From: CAZUHK01 sp964620345
GTDB taxonomy: Bacteria; Planctomycetota; Phycisphaerae; Phycisphaerales; Zrk34
Direction: 5' to 3'
Assembly (NCBI GenBank): GCA_964620345.1
Contig: CAZUHK010000023.1
Span: 1 to 24,596 of the forward strand
DNA length: 24,596 nt
Below are positions 23,646 through 24,596 of this stretch, one piece after another. The stretch's first letter is position 1. Each line of letters begins with the position of its first letter. The position numbers were made by a program, and so were the translations under genes. Under the pieces are notes generated by a model. It worked only from the letters and a program-made list of their open reading frames with translations. It had not been told where the DNA came from and did not search any database.

Positions 23646-23680
23646 AAGCCACCTGATGACAACAGGTGGCTTTGTCCTTT
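23646..23680 (+). terminator. Intrinsic terminator downstream of tRNA-Tyr
   Basis: A perfect 10-bp stem (AAGCCACCTG at 23646-23655, CAGGTGGCTT at 23663-23672) with loop ATGACAA is followed by a T-rich stretch TTTGTCCTTT. It begins 15 nt after the tRNA. Confidence 0.8.
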
Positions 23681-23916
23681 ACTGGGCGGGACTTACGGCG
23701 ATCCTTGTCTGTTGGATCTCGCGAAGTGTCTGTGGCGGTCGATGACACGCGAGGGCGAGCCGGGGTTTTCGAGTGGTGGAGAAAATGGTGGAGACTTTCG
23801 GAGGCCCCGTCGGTCACCATCGACGGGAAGCGGGCCACTGTCTCGGCTTCCTGGCCCGGGAACAGATGGCCGTAGGTGTCCATGGTGAGTGTGATCGTGC
23901 CGTGCCGCATGACCGT

Positions 23917-24456
23917 CTAGACGGCCTTGGGATGGGCGCCGGCCAGCGCCAGCCACGCTCCACACGTATGACGCAACGAATGGAAATCCAGCCGTTCCCC
24001 CGCGTGGTTGGGGTCCATGAGCATTTCGCTGTTCTGACGACGCTCATGTTCCTCATCGTCAACCCCGGCCTCGGCAAGCCATGCAGCCCTCGCCCCTGCC
24101 AAGTCCTCACGCAGCATTTCCGCCATCTGATCGGGGCGTGGCAGGCGGAACACCTTGGAACCGTTGTGCCCCTTACTGACGTGTTCCCGTAGTGTCATCG
24201 CCAGGTCGTCTTTGATGTACTGACGAGCATCTTTGCGGTTCTTGGTGCCGGCAGCCTTGGCGACGATGAATGGCGGCTTGCGGTCGAGAAACAGGTTCCG
24301 TTTCGTCAGGGAACGGATCTCCCCAGCACGCAAGCCGGACTGGATTGCCGTGGCGTACAGCAATAGCCTTTCGCTTGGAACAATGCCGTTCCAGTCTTCG
24401 GCATTCGAGCTTTGAAGGAAAGCGTAAAGGATCGACCATTCCTCAGGCAGCAGCAT
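23917..24456 (-). pseudogene. Tyrosine recombinase/integrase, catalytic domain cut by an amber codon
   Basis: This 179-residue fragment of a phage-type integrase contains the catalytic Arg box (SGLRAGEIRSLT, about residues 41-52), the beta-hairpin Lys region, and HSLRHTCGAWLALAGAHPKAV with the HxxR box, then stops at TAG 23919-23917. The frame is also open upstream to 24582. It reads HDRLASDPL and DRRYERRMLLPEEW, which look like the end of the core-binding domain and the linker, so the true gene starts further upstream than the ATG used here. A TAA at 24585-24583 closes that frame, so the N-terminus may be damaged too. It points toward tRNA-Tyr, the usual layout of an integrase beside its attachment site. 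Confidence 0.85.
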
Positions 24457-24596
24457 TCTTCGCTCGTACCGACGGTCACCGGATGGGCTCGGGGTTTGGA
24501 TCCTGGAACGGAGCGGATCGCTGGCCAGCCGGTCATGCGATACTAGTGCCGCGTCATTCCATGATATTCGGGTATAGGCGTTTTAGTTTGACGCGG
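24457..24596. other. Right edge: degraded integrase N-terminal region
   Basis: Apart from the in-frame integrase extension to 24582 (minus strand), I see no further gene. Frames are broken by TAA at 24585-24583 and by stops in the other minus frames near 24552 and 24540. The sequence looks less GC-rich than the rest of the window. The window ends before any left-hand integrase start or matching attachment site. Confidence 0.4.

Larger units (their letters stand above)
23488..23916 (-). pseudogene. C-terminal fragment of tyrosine integrase, after amber codon
   Basis: This frame continues directly from the upstream fragment after an in-frame TAG (23919-23917). It begins TVMRHGTITLTMDTYGHLFPGQ, which holds the expected nucleophilic Tyr in DTYGHL. 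Integrases normally read KAVQTVMRH, so a single CAG-to-TAG change explains the break. Without this part the recombinase lacks its catalytic tyrosine. An internal ATG at 23910 could start translation but would give no useful enzyme. The remaining tail (about residues 30-140) is low in motifs and finally runs antisense through the terminator and tRNA-Tyr to 23488, so its end is uncertain. Confidence 0.8.

Noticed and set aside
23917..23919. Programmed recoding (stop readthrough or a special amino acid) at the integrase TAG
   Set aside because: No stimulatory structure or suppressor tRNA is seen in the window, and the expected residue is an ordinary Gln, so a plain nonsense mutation is simpler.
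23913..23924. A perfect 12-bp palindrome CCGTCTAGACGG around the amber codon
   Set aside because: It probably arose by chance from the single-base change creating TAG. No second copy or operator context was seen.
24540..24596. RVKLKRLYPNIME-like peptide in a minus-strand frame at the right edge, suggesting a transposase or recombinase end
   Set aside because: Only 14 codons before a stop at the window edge, too short to assign.

Overview
This is a GC-rich, densely packed bacterial chromosomal window with genes on both strands. The gene mix suggests a planctomycete-like bacterium, perhaps close to Phycisphaerae. It includes a primary sigma factor next to primase, a membrane-anchored Ser/Thr kinase with an N-terminal accessory domain, a Gld-type ABC/DUF4340 cluster, a flagellar FliM, YkgJ cysteine-cluster proteins and a planctomycete-style tyrosine integrase. 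This assignment rests on gene content and was not tested phylogenetically.

Layout. Positions 1-340 hold a probable small membrane protein whose start is not obvious. Positions 463-4268 (minus) carry dnaG then rpoD, with a visible promoter before dnaG and an intrinsic terminator after rpoD. Ribokinase (minus) and purF (plus) diverge around 5.5 kb. Positions 7046-13214 (minus) form one transport-type operon in the order ATPase, permease, GldG-like auxiliary protein, DUF4340 protein. It is interrupted by two repeat-type intergenic spacers. Back-to-back promoters near 13.3 kb separate it from a tail-anchored Ser/Thr kinase that overlaps a membrane-anchored thioredoxin by 4 nt. RidA (minus) and fliM (plus) follow.

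Positions 16.6-19.9 kb carry a ribbon-helix-helix/PIN toxin-antitoxin pair, an unrecognised protein with a possible PD-(D/E)XK nuclease pattern, a histone-deacetylase-family hydrolase and two tandem YkgJ-like cysteine-cluster proteins. An aldo/keto reductase (minus) is followed by a two-gene sugar operon: a GHMP kinase resembling plant glucuronokinase, overlapping galU by 4 nt. This pair could activate a free sugar acid to its UDP form. Elongation factor P (minus) and tRNA-Tyr(GUA) follow.

The right edge looks like the start of an element integrated at tRNA-Tyr. A tyrosine recombinase gene points at the tRNA, but an in-frame amber codon lies between its HxxR box and its nucleophilic tyrosine, so it is probably dead.

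Two window-wide patterns stand out. Several genes lack a Shine-Dalgarno sequence and instead have a -10-like hexamer 6-8 nt before the start codon, suggesting leaderless mRNAs. Convergent neighbours repeatedly overlap or touch at their 3' ends with no terminator visible between them. I did not find a large novel defence or biosynthetic system. The least explained parts are the nuclease-like protein beside the toxin-antitoxin pair, the glucuronokinase-GalU pair and the kinase-thioredoxin pair.
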